Assembly: GCA_003250835.1 (NCBI GenBank)
Contig: QKJL01000020.1
Location: 1 to 34,883 of the forward strand
DNA length: 34,883 nt
Reading direction: 5' to 3'
From: Alphaproteobacteria bacterium
GTDB lineage: Bacteria; Pseudomonadota; Alphaproteobacteria; Rs-D84; SZUA-605
Every line of letters starts with the position of its first letter. Position 1 is the first letter of the stretch. Shown piece by piece: positions 1 through 9,191 of the stretch. The translations under genes and the position numbers were made by a program. The notes beneath the pieces were generated by a model that did not search any database, was not told the DNA's origin, and saw nothing but the letters and a program-made list of their open reading frames with translations.

Positions 1-1027
1 CAACTTCAATCACCTTCGCATTTAAACGAGCTAACGCAGTCGCACTGGCATCAATAGCCTCTTGTGTATAATTTAATTGAGAACGATAATGAGCTGTCAA
101 ACAAAGATAACGATACGCCAGCGGGTTAATCCCTTTATCGACAAGTTCTGTCTTAATCGTTTGAACATGCCCCTTAGACTTAGACATCTTCTCACCACCC
201 ATATTAAGAAATGCACCATGCATCCAGTATTTAACCACACGATGCCCTGTATAGGCACAATTCTGAGCCACTTCATTCGAATGATGCACAGACATAAGAT
301 CTGCCCCACCCGCATGAATATCAAATTCAGTTCCTAAATGCTCAATTGACATAGCCGAACATTCAATATGCCATCCTGGGAAACCTTTACCCCATGGACT
401 ATCCCATTCCATTTGACGCTGTTCATGTTCCGGAGAAAACTTCCACAAAGAAAAATCAGTCGGGTTCTTCTTTTCCCCCATATCAACACGATCCCCCGCA
501 CGAAGTCCTTCTTTATCTAAACGAGCCAAATAACCATAAGCATCATCCTTGGACGTATCAAAATAAATCCCATCAGACGTACGATAGGTAAAACCCTTCT
601 CTTCCAACGTCTTCACAAAATTAATTTGCTGTTGAATATACTCCGTCGCATGACAGACAACCGTTGGACGTTCAATATTTAAATATTCACAGAATTGCCA
701 ATGCATCGCTTCATACTTCTTCGCAATATCCCAAGCAGATAAACCTTCCTTGGCCGCCTGCTTTTCCATCTTATCATCACCATGATCGCTATCACCTGTT
801 AAATGCCCCACATCAGTAATATTACTTACATGCTTCACATTGTACCCAGCCAATCGAAACATCTTCTTCAACACATCTACAAACATCGATGTACGAAGGT
901 TTCCAATATGAGGATCACTATATACCGTTGGTCCACAATGATACAATCCAAGTGTCCCATCAGTCTTCACAGGTTCAAATTCTTCGACCTGTCGGCTCAT
1001 CGTATTAAATATTCTAACTTTATCCAT
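1..1027 (-). CDS. cysS: Cysteinyl-tRNA synthetase (3' end cut by window edge)
   Basis: Minus-strand ORF open to the window edge, absent from the supplied track. Translates as MDKVRIFNTMSRQVEEFEPVKTDGTLGLYHCGPTVYSDPHIGNLRT...GWHIECSAMS...HHSNEVAQ...KMSKSKGHV; SD AGAGG before ATG. Confidence 0.95.
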   Translation of the reverse strand, partial: MDKVRIFNTMSRQVEEFEPVKTDGTLGLYHCGPTVYSDPHIGNLRTSMFVDVLKKMFRLAGYNVKHVSNITDVGHLTGDSDHGDDKMEKQAAKEGLSAWDIAKKYEAMHWQFCEYLNIERPTVVCHATEYIQQQINFVKTLEEKGFTYRTSDGIYFDTSKDDAYGYLARLDKEGLRAGDRVDMGEKKNPTDFSLWKFSPEHEQRQMEWDSPWGKGFPGWHIECSAMSIEHLGTEFDIHAGGADLMSVHHSNEVAQNCAYTGHRVVKYWMHGAFLNMGGEKMSKSKGHVQTIKTELVDKGINPLAYRYLCLTAHYRSQLNYTQEAIDASATALARLNAKVIEV

Positions 1028-1037
1028 ATCTATACCT

Positions 1038-1688
1038 CTACACTGCTAAATATTTTTTACCTTCTAACAAACGTTCTGCCATAATAAAAATTTTCAAAAA
1101 ATAAGATTTATCTTCTGGCATAAAATCATCATAAGAAACCATTCGATGATCTAATATAAGTTCATTTGTTCCATCTTGACGTAAAAAACCCACAATATTA
1201 ATATTCTTCACTTCATTAGAAAATAGTTTCAATCCATCTTGAATTTCAACTTCAAATACACCATCAACTTCTTCTGGTTGAAGTTTGTATTGATTCAATG
1301 GAATATCTGACTGATGGAAAAAGATATGCATAAATGAACGTCCTTTAGAAACACCAACCTTAGTTTCATAATCATACACATCAACAAACTTACCTAAATA
1401 AAGCAATTGTGTAGGCTGAACATTTAATCCAAGTTCTTCATTAATTTCACGAATTCCGTTTTCAGGTTTTTCTCCAGCAGCTAAATAACCAGCCGCAGAA
1501 GTATCCAAAACATTTGGGAAAATCTTTTTATCTTTTCCACGCAACTGAACAACAATCTTTCCATTCGGAGAAATAATCCAACATCGAAAGATTTGATGCC
1601 ACAATCCTTCTTTACGAACACTATACTTATCTTTTACGCCAATATGATTATAATTAGCATCAAAAATATCAATCATTTCATTTGCCAT
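1038..1688 (-). CDS. NUDIX hydrolase (isopentenyl-diphosphate isomerase/YfcD-like)
   Basis: Nudix box-like GYLAAGEKPENGIREINEELGL; HQIFRCWI...GKIVVQLRGKDK pattern. Confidence 0.85.
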   Translation of the reverse strand: MANEMIDIFDANYNHIGVKDKYSVRKEGLWHQIFRCWIISPNGKIVVQLRGKDKKIFPNVLDTSAAGYLAAGEKPENGIREINEELGLNVQPTQLLYLGKFVDVYDYETKVGVSKGRSFMHIFFHQSDIPLNQYKLQPEEVDGVFEVEIQDGLKLFSNEVKNINIVGFLRQDGTNELILDHRMVSYDDFMPEDKSYFLKIFIMAERLLEGKKYLAV

Positions 1689-1690
1689 AT

Positions 1691-2623
1691 TTATACCTCT
1701 TCAAATACAGGTTGTTCAATTGGTTTCTTACGTGATGCATAGTAAATCAAGAACACATTTCCTGTTAAAATCATACTACCACCAAGAATCATATTCCACG
1801 TAAGAGATGTTTTTAAAATTGTTATATCCAATATTACTCCAACAACAAGTTCTAATAATAAAATCAATCCACCATGAAGTGCAGGAACCTTTTGAAAACC
1901 ACGAAACATTAAAAAATTGCCTAACCACATCGAAATAAAAGTAAAAATCAACATATATCCCCACAAATCTAAACGAGTAAAATTAAACATATTCAAACCA
2001 AATAAATCTGGATTATAATCTGATAAAAATAACCCAATAATCAAAAATGGAATAGCAGTCATTAAAAATAACCAAAAATAAGTTACGCTAGCACTTACAT
2101 GATTTTGAGAAAGTTTCTCTGCACAAAATACTTCTGCTGATAAACCAATACCTGCCATCAAAGCCAAAATAATTCCTAATACAGAACCCGTTAATTCTCC
2201 AATCCCCAGCAAAGTATATACACCTGAAACAATAAGTAAAAAAACAAATAATTCATATGATTGCAACTTACGCTTTAAAAAGAAATGACTAAAAAGCATA
2301 GTCCAAATTGGCTGTGTATACATTAAAAGAAGGGTTAAACTAACCGACACCCCCATATACAAAGGAGCATATTGTCCAATGCAAATCAAAAAACAGGTTG
2401 AAATATAAATCGCAATATATTTTACTGCCAATGGGGTTAATTTAAAAATATCTTTTTTCAAAAAAAAGATTAATCCAATAGGCAACAAAAAACCAGGAAT
2501 AATCATTAACTCAACAAAAGATACACCAGCTTCTTCAAAAAGTTTTCCACTAAAAACTTGCCCACCAAAAATTAAGGCAGCAAATACCATAAAAAGGTAA
2601 GATTGCTTCAATGACATATCCAA
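1691..2623 (-). CDS. DMT/EamA-family transporter
   Basis: About 10 hydrophobic segments, two EamA-like halves (FVELMIIPGFLLPIGLIFF...; LRLDLWGYMLIFTFISMWLGNFL...). Confidence 0.8.
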   Translation of the reverse strand: MDMSLKQSYLFMVFAALIFGGQVFSGKLFEEAGVSFVELMIIPGFLLPIGLIFFLKKDIFKLTPLAVKYIAIYISTCFLICIGQYAPLYMGVSVSLTLLLMYTQPIWTMLFSHFFLKRKLQSYELFVFLLIVSGVYTLLGIGELTGSVLGIILALMAGIGLSAEVFCAEKLSQNHVSASVTYFWLFLMTAIPFLIIGLFLSDYNPDLFGLNMFNFTRLDLWGYMLIFTFISMWLGNFLMFRGFQKVPALHGGLILLLELVVGVILDITILKTSLTWNMILGGSMILTGNVFLIYYASRKKPIEQPVFEEV

Positions 2624-2626
2624 TCC

Positions 2627-3781
2627 TTATTTTTTCTTCTTAGAAATGATTTCCAATATTTCTTCCACACGTTCCAACATTGCTTTCTTTGAAGGTTCTT
2701 CAAAATATGCACGTGCCGGAGCAAATAAATTAATCAAATAATCCGCTAAGTAATTTTTCACATCAATCGGATGTACATCTCCATTTTCAAACTTAGTCTG
2801 TAAATCAGCATAATCCGCAAATGAAATATTACCACCATGTTCATCAGGACGTTCAATTGTAATTCCTCCTGTTTCACGAGCAAACACAATCATATCCATC
2901 CATTCTAAAATGGGATTATAACCAATTTCTTTTTCCATACAGAACCCTTTCATAATCTTTTTACGAATTACTTGTGGATCATCCATCATAAACATCGCTG
3001 AATTAGGATCTGACTTACTCATCTTTCCTTTATTCAATAACTCACGTTTATCCATATCTTCTGGAATTGGCCAAATCGCAGGTTTCGCTAAGCTTGGTAA
3101 TAATTTAGTATGAATTGCAACTGGTTTCACACGTTTTCCATCAAACATAGGAGCATTCGTTTTAATCTTATCTGCCGTATCACGCATAATCACATGAATT
3201 TTACGTTGATCAATTCCACCTTGTGCAATTTGAATATTCATCGCAAAAATATCAGCCGCCTGCATAGGAGGATATGCCAAAGAACCAAAATCTTTTGCAG
3301 CCCCTTCTTCACGTCCCATAATCGAAATTGAACGCTCAATACGTGACAATGTTGTATTCTTAGAAACCTCTAAAAATGTAAGCCAAAAATCTGGATGCGA
3401 AGAATAATATTCAGACGCTGTAATAAAGTTTAATTTTTCAGGATCACCACCCAGCATTAAAATCGCCGCTTTAAAAATTTCCTTAAAATATCCATCTGCA
3501 ACTTCTTTGATCAAAACAAGATCGCCTGCAAACTTATCATTTAAATATGAATGCCAATCTGCTAGAAAAATATGAACCTTAATCCCAGCATCCATCAAAT
3601 CTTTCACTTTTTGCATAATCATCACAGCTTGACCAATATGCAATTTTCCTGAAATTTCAAAACCAACGTAATGATTGATTTCTTTACCACTTTCCAACAT
3701 CATTTTCAGTTCATCTGCACCAATAATTTCTTCTAAATTATTTGTAATTAAATCAAAACGTTCTTGTGTACTTAATGTCAT
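2627..3781 (-). CDS. tyrS: Tyrosyl-tRNA synthetase, archaeal/eukaryal type
   Basis: YVGFEISGKLHIGQ, GGIDQRKIHVIMRD, YPPMQAADI, KMSKS, VHPIDVKNYLADYLINLFAPAR. Start moved from 3838 to MTLSTQERF (3781), which has SD AAGGA; the 3838 ATG lies inside the T-box terminator. Confidence 0.9.
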   Translation of the reverse strand: MTLSTQERFDLITNNLEEIIGADELKMMLESGKEINHYVGFEISGKLHIGQAVMIMQKVKDLMDAGIKVHIFLADWHSYLNDKFAGDLVLIKEVADGYFKEIFKAAILMLGGDPEKLNFITASEYYSSHPDFWLTFLEVSKNTTLSRIERSISIMGREEGAAKDFGSLAYPPMQAADIFAMNIQIAQGGIDQRKIHVIMRDTADKIKTNAPMFDGKRVKPVAIHTKLLPSLAKPAIWPIPEDMDKRELLNKGKMSKSDPNSAMFMMDDPQVIRKKIMKGFCMEKEIGYNPILEWMDMIVFARETGGITIERPDEHGGNISFADYADLQTKFENGDVHPIDVKNYLADYLINLFAPARAYFEEPSKKAMLERVEEILEIISKKKK

Positions 3782-4082
3782 TTCATATTCCTTTTTATTG
3801 ACCAAAATTAAAAAAATCGTCCGTGTATACTGAGCCATTACAACTCAACATACAAGGACGATTCATCACCGTGGTACCACCTTGTTTCACAAATGTTTAA
3901 ACCATTTCATTTGCCTTTATCACATAATAACGATTGTCACCGTTGACACTGAACCTTTCGGCTTTTTGCGCCACCCCTCCACCAGAGCAATTCACATATA
4001 TTAATTACGTAACGGATCACACCACCCCGCTATCTCTCTATGTCACTTAATACAGCTACTGATCCTGATTTCAACAGGTTTA
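3782..4082 (-). promoter_or_regulatory. T-box-like riboswitch leader (antiterminator/terminator switch) of tyrS operon
   Basis: Minus strand ACAAGGUGGUACCACGGUGAUGAAUCGUCCUUGU matches the T-box antiterminator. Mutually exclusive terminator AAUCGUCC...GGACGAUU-UUUU (3863-3815). Upstream Stem I-like region with AGUA/GAA and AGAGAG motifs. Confidence 0.88.
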
Positions 4083-4088
4083 ACACAA

Positions 4089-4118
4089 ATTGTACGCGAA
4101 ACAAAGCGTTAAAGTCAA
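4089..4118 (-). promoter_or_regulatory. Sigma70-type promoter of T-box/tyrS transcript
   Basis: TTGACT-18 bp-TACAAT on minus strand. Confidence 0.75.
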
Positions 4119-4155
4119 CGAAATAAAACGTATATGCGGAATAAATGATTTAAAC

Positions 4156-4184
4156 TTGAAAACGAAAAAGTGAAATGATACAAT
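4156..4184 (+). promoter_or_regulatory. Sigma70-type promoter of HTH regulator gene
   Basis: TTGAAA-17 bp-TACAAT. Confidence 0.65.
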
Positions 4185-4215
4185 CATACGTATTAAAATA
4201 AAGAGGACTGATTAT

Positions 4216-4671
4216 ATGACAATGAAAATGATGGATACAAAAAATGGACCAAACCCAATCGACACACACGTAGGTACTCGCTTACGCCTCCGTCGTACAA
4301 TGCTTAAAATGAGCCAAGAAACATTGGCATCATTGGTTGGGGTAACATTCCAACAAATCCAAAAATATGAATCAGGCACAAACCGTATCAGTGCATCTCG
4401 CCTCTACTTAATCAGTTCAGTATTGGAAGTACCAATCGGATTTTTCTTCGAAGGATTGGAAAATCTACCACTTCAAACATTACAACAAAAAGAAGGCGCA
4501 CCAGTTGCAATCCACGATAAACAAGTATTCGACTTTGACCCAATGCGCTCAACTGAATCACTACGCTTAGTAAATGCATTCTGGAAAATCAATGATAAAG
4601 GAACACGTGAACACTTATTTATGATGATCCTCGGAATGGCCGGCGATCAATCAGGAAATAACTTCAAATAA
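4216..4671 (+). CDS. XRE-family HTH transcriptional regulator
   Basis: HVGTRLRLRRTMLKMSQETLASLVGVTFQQIQKYESGTNRISASRLYLIS, typical alphaproteobacterial HTH_3 protein; SD GAGGA. Confidence 0.9.
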   Translation: MTMKMMDTKNGPNPIDTHVGTRLRLRRTMLKMSQETLASLVGVTFQQIQKYESGTNRISASRLYLISSVLEVPIGFFFEGLENLPLQTLQQKEGAPVAIHDKQVFDFDPMRSTESLRLVNAFWKINDKGTREHLFMMILGMAGDQSGNNFK

Positions 4672-4697
4672 AAAACTCCCAAATGGGAGTTTTTTTT
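4671..4697. terminator. Bidirectional intrinsic terminator between convergent genes
   Basis: AAAAAACTCCC AAAT GGGAGTTTTTTTT. Confidence 0.85.
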
Positions 4698-5028
4698 AAT
4701 TATTTAAACTTTGATGAATAGCTCTAACCTTTTCGGTTAAACGTTTAATGGTCTCATCGGTCGCAGCAATAGATTCTAAAAACTTTTCATCTCCAGCCAC
4801 TTGATTAGCAGAAGATTTATTTTTACCATCCCCCATCAATTCATCAGCAAGAACAACGGCAATCATCACAATTAACATTTCATGAGAAATACCAGCACCC
4901 ATCGCATCAATAATTTCAGTTTCTTTCTGAGCAATTAATTCGGCCAATAACTTCAAGCGATTTTCTTGCCCTTCTTGGCAAAAAATAGGATATTTTTTAT
5001 TATCAATTGTAAAAATTACTTGTGGCAT
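4696..5028 (-). CDS. zapA: Cell division protein ZapA
   Basis: VIFTIDNKKYPIFCQEGQENRLKLLAELI...MLIVMIAVVLADEL. Confidence 0.8.
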   Translation of the reverse strand: MPQVIFTIDNKKYPIFCQEGQENRLKLLAELIAQKETEIIDAMGAGISHEMLIVMIAVVLADELMGDGKNKSSANQVAGDEKFLESIAATDETIKRLTEKVRAIHQSLNN

Positions 5029-5029
5029 A

Positions 5030-5269
5030 TTACACGTCCTTCTCTTTCATAAAACGATCCATCTTCATAACAAGACCATTTACAATAATAGATGCTTTAT
5101 CTAATTTCGCACGTAAAACATCATTCTCAGCCAGCAAAGCATTTTCATCAGCAGCAATCACTTCAGTCAATTGAACTGATTCAGTACGTACAGGCACATC
5201 TGCCAAAGAGTGTTCCAACTCTTGCAAAACTTCTTGTAATTCTTTTAGACTTGCGTTTAATCGTTCCAT
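5030..5269 (-). CDS. Short coiled-coil protein, DUF4164-like
   Basis: Heptad-rich 79 aa ORF directly upstream of zapA; SD GAGAGG before ATG. Confidence 0.6.
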   Translation of the reverse strand: MERLNASLKELQEVLQELEHSLADVPVRTESVQLTEVIAADENALLAENDVLRAKLDKASIIVNGLVMKMDRFMKEKDV

Positions 5270-5338
5270 TTGCTATACCTCTCCATATAGCACATAATAT
5301 TAAAGACGAACAAACTGAAAGTCAAGGAGCAAAAGCGA

Positions 5339-6055
5339 ATGCGTCCATCAAAAAGAAAAGAAAACCAACTACGTGAAGTAAAAATCACAACAAATACAAA
5401 TATCCATGCAGAAGGATCATGCATCATCGAAATGGGAAATACACGCGTATCATGTACCGCAACGGTTGAAGAAAAACAACCACCTTTCTTACGTAATACA
5501 GAAACAGGATGGGTAACAGCAGAATATGGCATGCTTCCACGCGCTACAAACGAACGTATCAACCGTGAAGCTAAAAAAGGACAATCTGGTCGTACACAAG
5601 AAATTCAACGCCTCATCGGCCGCGCATTACGTTCTGTGGTTGATTTAGAAAAGCTAGGAAAGCGTCAAATCATTATTGACTGTGATGTACTCCAAGCAGA
5701 TGGCGGCACACGTACAGCCTCAATTACAGGCGGATTTGTGGCAATGTATCTTGCTTGTCAAAAATTAATGGCAGATCGCAAAATCCTTTCATTACCACTT
5801 GCAAACTTTATGGCGGCTGTATCATGCGGAATTTACAAAGATACACCTGTCCTCGATTTAGATTACCCAGAAGACTGTGACGCAGAAACAGACGCAAACT
5901 TCGTAATGGCAGATAATGGGAAGATTATTGAAATCCAAGGAACTGCGGAAGAACATCCATTCACACGTGAACAAATGAATGAAATGCTCGACTTGGCTGA
6001 AAAAGGAATTTCTGAATTAATCGCAGCCCAGAAAAAAGCAATCTTCGGAAAATAA
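5339..6055 (+). CDS. rph: Ribonuclease PH
   Basis: [16 protein letters not shown]...[21 protein letters not shown]...[33 protein letters not shown]. Confidence 0.96.
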   Translation: MRPSKRKENQLREVKITTNTNIHAEGSCIIEMGNTRVSCTATVEEKQPPFLRNTETGWVTAEYGMLPRATNERINREAKKGQSGRTQEIQRLIGRALRSVVDLEKLGKRQIIIDCDVLQADGGTRTASITGGFVAMYLACQKLMADRKILSLPLANFMAAVSCGIYKDTPVLDLDYPEDCDAETDANFVMADNGKIIEIQGTAEEHPFTREQMNEMLDLAEKGISELIAAQKKAIFGK

Positions 6056-6060
6056 ACAAA

Positions 6061-6087
6061 AAGCTCTTAACAAAGAGCTTTTTTTTA
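6061..6087 (+). terminator. Intrinsic terminator after rph
   Basis: AAGCTCTT AACA AAGAGCTTTTTTTT. Confidence 0.85.
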
Positions 6088-6093
6088 TACAAT

Positions 6094-6121
6094 TTGACAA
6101 AATATTAAAATACGATATATT
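6094..6121 (+). promoter_or_regulatory. Sigma70-type promoter of orphan ORF
   Basis: TTGACA-16 bp-TATATT. Confidence 0.6.
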
Positions 6122-6162
6122 TACAAAAAAAATTAAAAGTTAAACATCATAAAATTACAACT

Positions 6163-6549
6163 ATGGAAACATTCGTAACAGAAATCTATGAAGGGTATTT
6201 GTTTGCATATATATCAAGCTTACAATACCCACAAGAGGCATTAGGCTCATTCCAATACAAAGATCAAATAATCAATGTAATTGGAACAAAAGGAAAAACA
6301 ATTGAAGAAGTACGAAAAATTGCGACTGAACAAGTTGATCCCAAAAACGAAGATGCAATAATGCTAGAAGCAAAAAAAATTGCATATATGAGTCAAAAAA
6401 AATATGAAATCCTTCCAATATCTGTAGAAATATTAGAAGGTAATGAACTGGGAATACTGTTTCACTCAAACAAAGACAGAGAAGATCTAGATATTTTCGC
6501 AAGAAGAAAAGAAGAAAAAACAATTTACTTCTATATTCCAGCTCCATAA
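6163..6549 (+). CDS. Hypothetical protein (128 aa)
   Basis: Own promoter and terminator; no family recognised; no clear SD. Confidence 0.65.
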   Translation: METFVTEIYEGYLFAYISSLQYPQEALGSFQYKDQIINVIGTKGKTIEEVRKIATEQVDPKNEDAIMLEAKKIAYMSQKKYEILPISVEILEGNELGILFHSNKDREDLDIFARRKEEKTIYFYIPAP

Positions 6550-6560
6550 TTCTCAAATAA

Positions 6561-6589
6561 AAAAAGCTCCCAATCGGGAGCTTTTTTTT
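6561..6589. terminator. Bidirectional intrinsic terminator (orphan ORF/rplQ)
   Basis: AAAAAGCTCCC AATC GGGAGCTTTTTTT. Confidence 0.85.
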
Positions 6590-6608
6590 AATCTAAATCA
6601 GAAAAGAA

Positions 6609-7121
6609 TTATTTAGCTTCTTTTTCTTCTTTTTTAGAAGCAGCTTTTTTAGCTTCTTTTTTTTCAGCTTTAGCAACTTCTTCTTGAACAGCTTTTTCAG
6701 CAGCAGCAAATGCTTCTTTTTCCATTGCTACACGAGCTTTATCTTGAGCACCTTTAGCAGCTACATCACGATCAACCAATTCGATGAACGCCATAGGAGC
6801 AGCATCACCATAACGGAAACCAGCTTTTAAAACGCGAGTATATCCACCTGGACGTTTTGCATAACGAGGACCCAAAACTTCAAACAATTTTTTAACCATT
6901 GCTTCATCTTGCATGAAAGAAGCAGCTTGACGACGTGATGCAAGCGTATTTTTTTTCGCAAGTGTAATCATCTTGTCAGCAAAAGAACGAAGATCTTTCG
7001 CTTTTGGTAATGTTGTTTTAATTTGTTCATGTTGAAATAACGCCACAACCATATTTGCAAACATTGCACGACGGTGTGATGATGTTCTATTTAATAAACG
7101 ACCTTTTAATCCATGTCTCAT
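6609..7121 (-). CDS. rplQ: 50S ribosomal protein L17 with K/A/E-rich C-terminal tail
   Basis: [24 protein letters not shown]...; start moved from 7154 to the conserved MRHG. Confidence 0.95.
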   Translation of the reverse strand: MRHGLKGRLLNRTSSHRRAMFANMVVALFQHEQIKTTLPKAKDLRSFADKMITLAKKNTLASRRQAASFMQDEAMVKKLFEVLGPRYAKRPGGYTRVLKAGFRYGDAAPMAFIELVDRDVAAKGAQDKARVAMEKEAFAAAEKAVQEEVAKAEKKEAKKAASKKEEKEAK

Positions 7122-7223
7122 TTTATTTTCCTTTACGCTTTTGTACCACGTCAATGATACGATTTAAATTAAAATTCCTGCCCCCTAAAAAGCAGTACAG
7201 GAATTTCACTTAACTAAGATTGA

Positions 7224-8246
7224 TTATCCAACATATGGATCTTCAAATTTCTTAGCCATATCTTCTAAGTTTTCAGGTGGCCATCCTGGAACATCCATAC
7301 CAAGGAATAATCCCATTTGCTCCAACTGAGCCTTAATTTCATTTAATGACTTACGTCCAAAGTTTGGTGTTTTCAACATATCAGATTCTGATTTTTGAAC
7401 CAATTCACCAATATATGTAATGTTGTCATTTTTCAAACAGTTATTTGCACGAACTGATAATTCAAGTTCTTCAACTTTTTTCAATAACATTTTATCAAAT
7501 GGTAATGAATCTTCTTCTGATCCATCTGTAACTTCTTCAGGATCTTCAAAATTAATAAAGCCTGTAATTTGATCTTTCAAAATACGTGCAGCTAATGCAA
7601 CAGCATCTTCCGGAGAAACAGCACCATTTGTTTTAACAGTCAAATTCAAACCATCAAAATCAGTATTTTGACCAATACGAGCTGGTTCAACTGTAATTGC
7701 AACTTGTTTAACTGGTGAAAACACAGAATCAATTGCCATATAACCAACAATATCTTCTTTCAAACGATTTTCTTCAGCTGTTTTATATCCTTTACCAGTA
7801 GTTACTGTAAATTCAACATCCAAATCAGCAGTATCATCTAAATGACACAAAACATAATCAGGATTAATAATTTCTAAGTCAGAAGATACTTCAATCATTC
7901 CAGCAGTCACAATTTGTTGACCTTTTGCTTTCAAACGCATTTTTTTAATGCCTTCAGAATGTTGAGCCAATACAATTTCTTTTACATTCAAGATAAAGTC
8001 TGTCATATCTTCGCGCATGCCTTTCAATGAAGAAAATTCATGCATAACGCCTTCTACTTTCATTCCGATCACAGCTGATCCTTGTAATGAAGAAAGCAAT
8101 ACACGACGTAAAGCAACACCAAGTGTCATCCCGAAGCCTTTTTCCAAAGGAGCAGCAACGATTGTAGCACTATGTTTTTTATCGTCTTGATTTGTTAATT
8201 TAATTTTTTCTGGTTTTGTCAAATCCATCCAGTTATGTTGTATCAC
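7224..8246 (-). CDS. rpoA: DNA-directed RNA polymerase subunit alpha
   Basis: EPLEKGFGMTLGVALRRVLLSSLQG-type NTD and LSVRANNCLKNDNITYIGELV CTD; GTG start with GGGGAGG SD. Confidence 0.97.
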   Translation of the reverse strand: MIQHNWMDLTKPEKIKLTNQDDKKHSATIVAAPLEKGFGMTLGVALRRVLLSSLQGSAVIGMKVEGVMHEFSSLKGMREDMTDFILNVKEIVLAQHSEGIKKMRLKAKGQQIVTAGMIEVSSDLEIINPDYVLCHLDDTADLDVEFTVTTGKGYKTAEENRLKEDIVGYMAIDSVFSPVKQVAITVEPARIGQNTDFDGLNLTVKTNGAVSPEDAVALAARILKDQITGFINFEDPEEVTDGSEEDSLPFDKMLLKKVEELELSVRANNCLKNDNITYIGELVQKSESDMLKTPNFGRKSLNEIKAQLEQMGLFLGMDVPGWPPENLEDMAKKFEDPYVG

Positions 8247-8338
8247 GTTGATCCTCCCCGTGTTAGGCGGTTAACTTATTGATATAGTATACAATAAAGT
8301 TACTGCTTAATAAACAATAACTTTATCAAATTCATTTT

Positions 8339-8719
8339 TTATACGCGACGACGTTTCTTTGGTCGGCAACCGTTATGTGGAACTTTTGTAATATCTGTAA
8401 TAGTGTTTACAACCAATCCAGCTGATTGTAACGCACGCAATGCAGCTTCACGTCCAGATCCTGGACCTTCAACGTTCACATCAACGTTTTTCAAACCATG
8501 TTCCATAGCTTTTTTCGCAGCATCTTCTGAAGTAATCTGCGCCGCATAAGGAGTTGATTTTTTTGCACCTTTAAACCCGTGACAACCTGATGTTGACCAT
8601 GAAATCACATTACCTTGCATATCTGTAATAGTGATACGAGTATTATTAAAAGTCGCAAGAACATGTGCCAATCCTGACACAATATTTTTTTTCACTTTTT
8701 TCTTTGCTGTAGGAGCCAT
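8339..8719 (-). CDS. rpsK: 30S ribosomal protein S11
   Basis: [28 protein letters not shown]...[12 protein letters not shown]. Confidence 0.98.
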   Translation of the reverse strand: MAPTAKKKVKKNIVSGLAHVLATFNNTRITITDMQGNVISWSTSGCHGFKGAKKSTPYAAQITSEDAAKKAMEHGLKNVDVNVEGPGSGREAALRALQSAGLVVNTITDITKVPHNGCRPKKRRRV

Positions 8720-8744
8720 TTTGTCTACCCTATCCTTTACTTAA

Positions 8745-9113
8745 TTATTTTTTCTTTCCAGCAATCGCAATTGCTTTACCTTTACGTGTACGAGCATTCG
8801 TACGAGTACGTTGTCCACGAACTGGCAACTTACGTGAATGACGAATTCCACGTAAAGAACGAAGATCTTGTAAACGTTTGATATTCATTGAAACATCACG
8901 GCGTAAATCCCCTTCGATCACGAAGTTCTTTTCGATGTATTCACGAATTTTAATCACTTCATCATCAGACAATTCTTTTGCATGACGCATTTGATCTAAT
9001 TCCAATGCATCACAAATCTTTTTCGCTGTAGTTTGCCCAATTCCATACAGATATGTCAACGCAATATACGTTGGTTTATTTGTAGGAACATTAACACCTG
9101 CTATACGAGCCAA
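8745..9113 (-). CDS. rpsM: 30S ribosomal protein S13
   Basis: [26 protein letters not shown]...[22 protein letters not shown]. Confidence 0.98.
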   Translation of the reverse strand: MARIAGVNVPTNKPTYIALTYLYGIGQTTAKKICDALELDQMRHAKELSDDEVIKIREYIEKNFVIEGDLRRDVSMNIKRLQDLRSLRGIRHSRKLPVRGQRTRTNARTRKGKAIAIAGKKK

Positions 9114-9162
9114 TCTAAACTCCTTTAAGTTTATTTATATATTACACATTTCGCGATGCCGT

Positions 9163-9191
9163 AATTTAAGACTTTTTTTAACAAAAGTCAA
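9163..9191 (-). promoter_or_regulatory. Candidate internal promoter for rpsM-rpsK-rpoA-rplQ
   Basis: Minus strand TTGACT-17 bp-TAAATT in the adk-rpsM gap. Confidence 0.45.

Noticed and set aside
77-337. 86-aa plus-strand ORF at window start
   Set aside because: Antisense to cysS, which is missing from the track only because it runs off the edge.
5257-5562. 101-aa minus-strand ORF overlapping rph start
   Set aside because: Antisense to the conserved N-terminus of RNase PH; overlaps the real DUF4164-like start.
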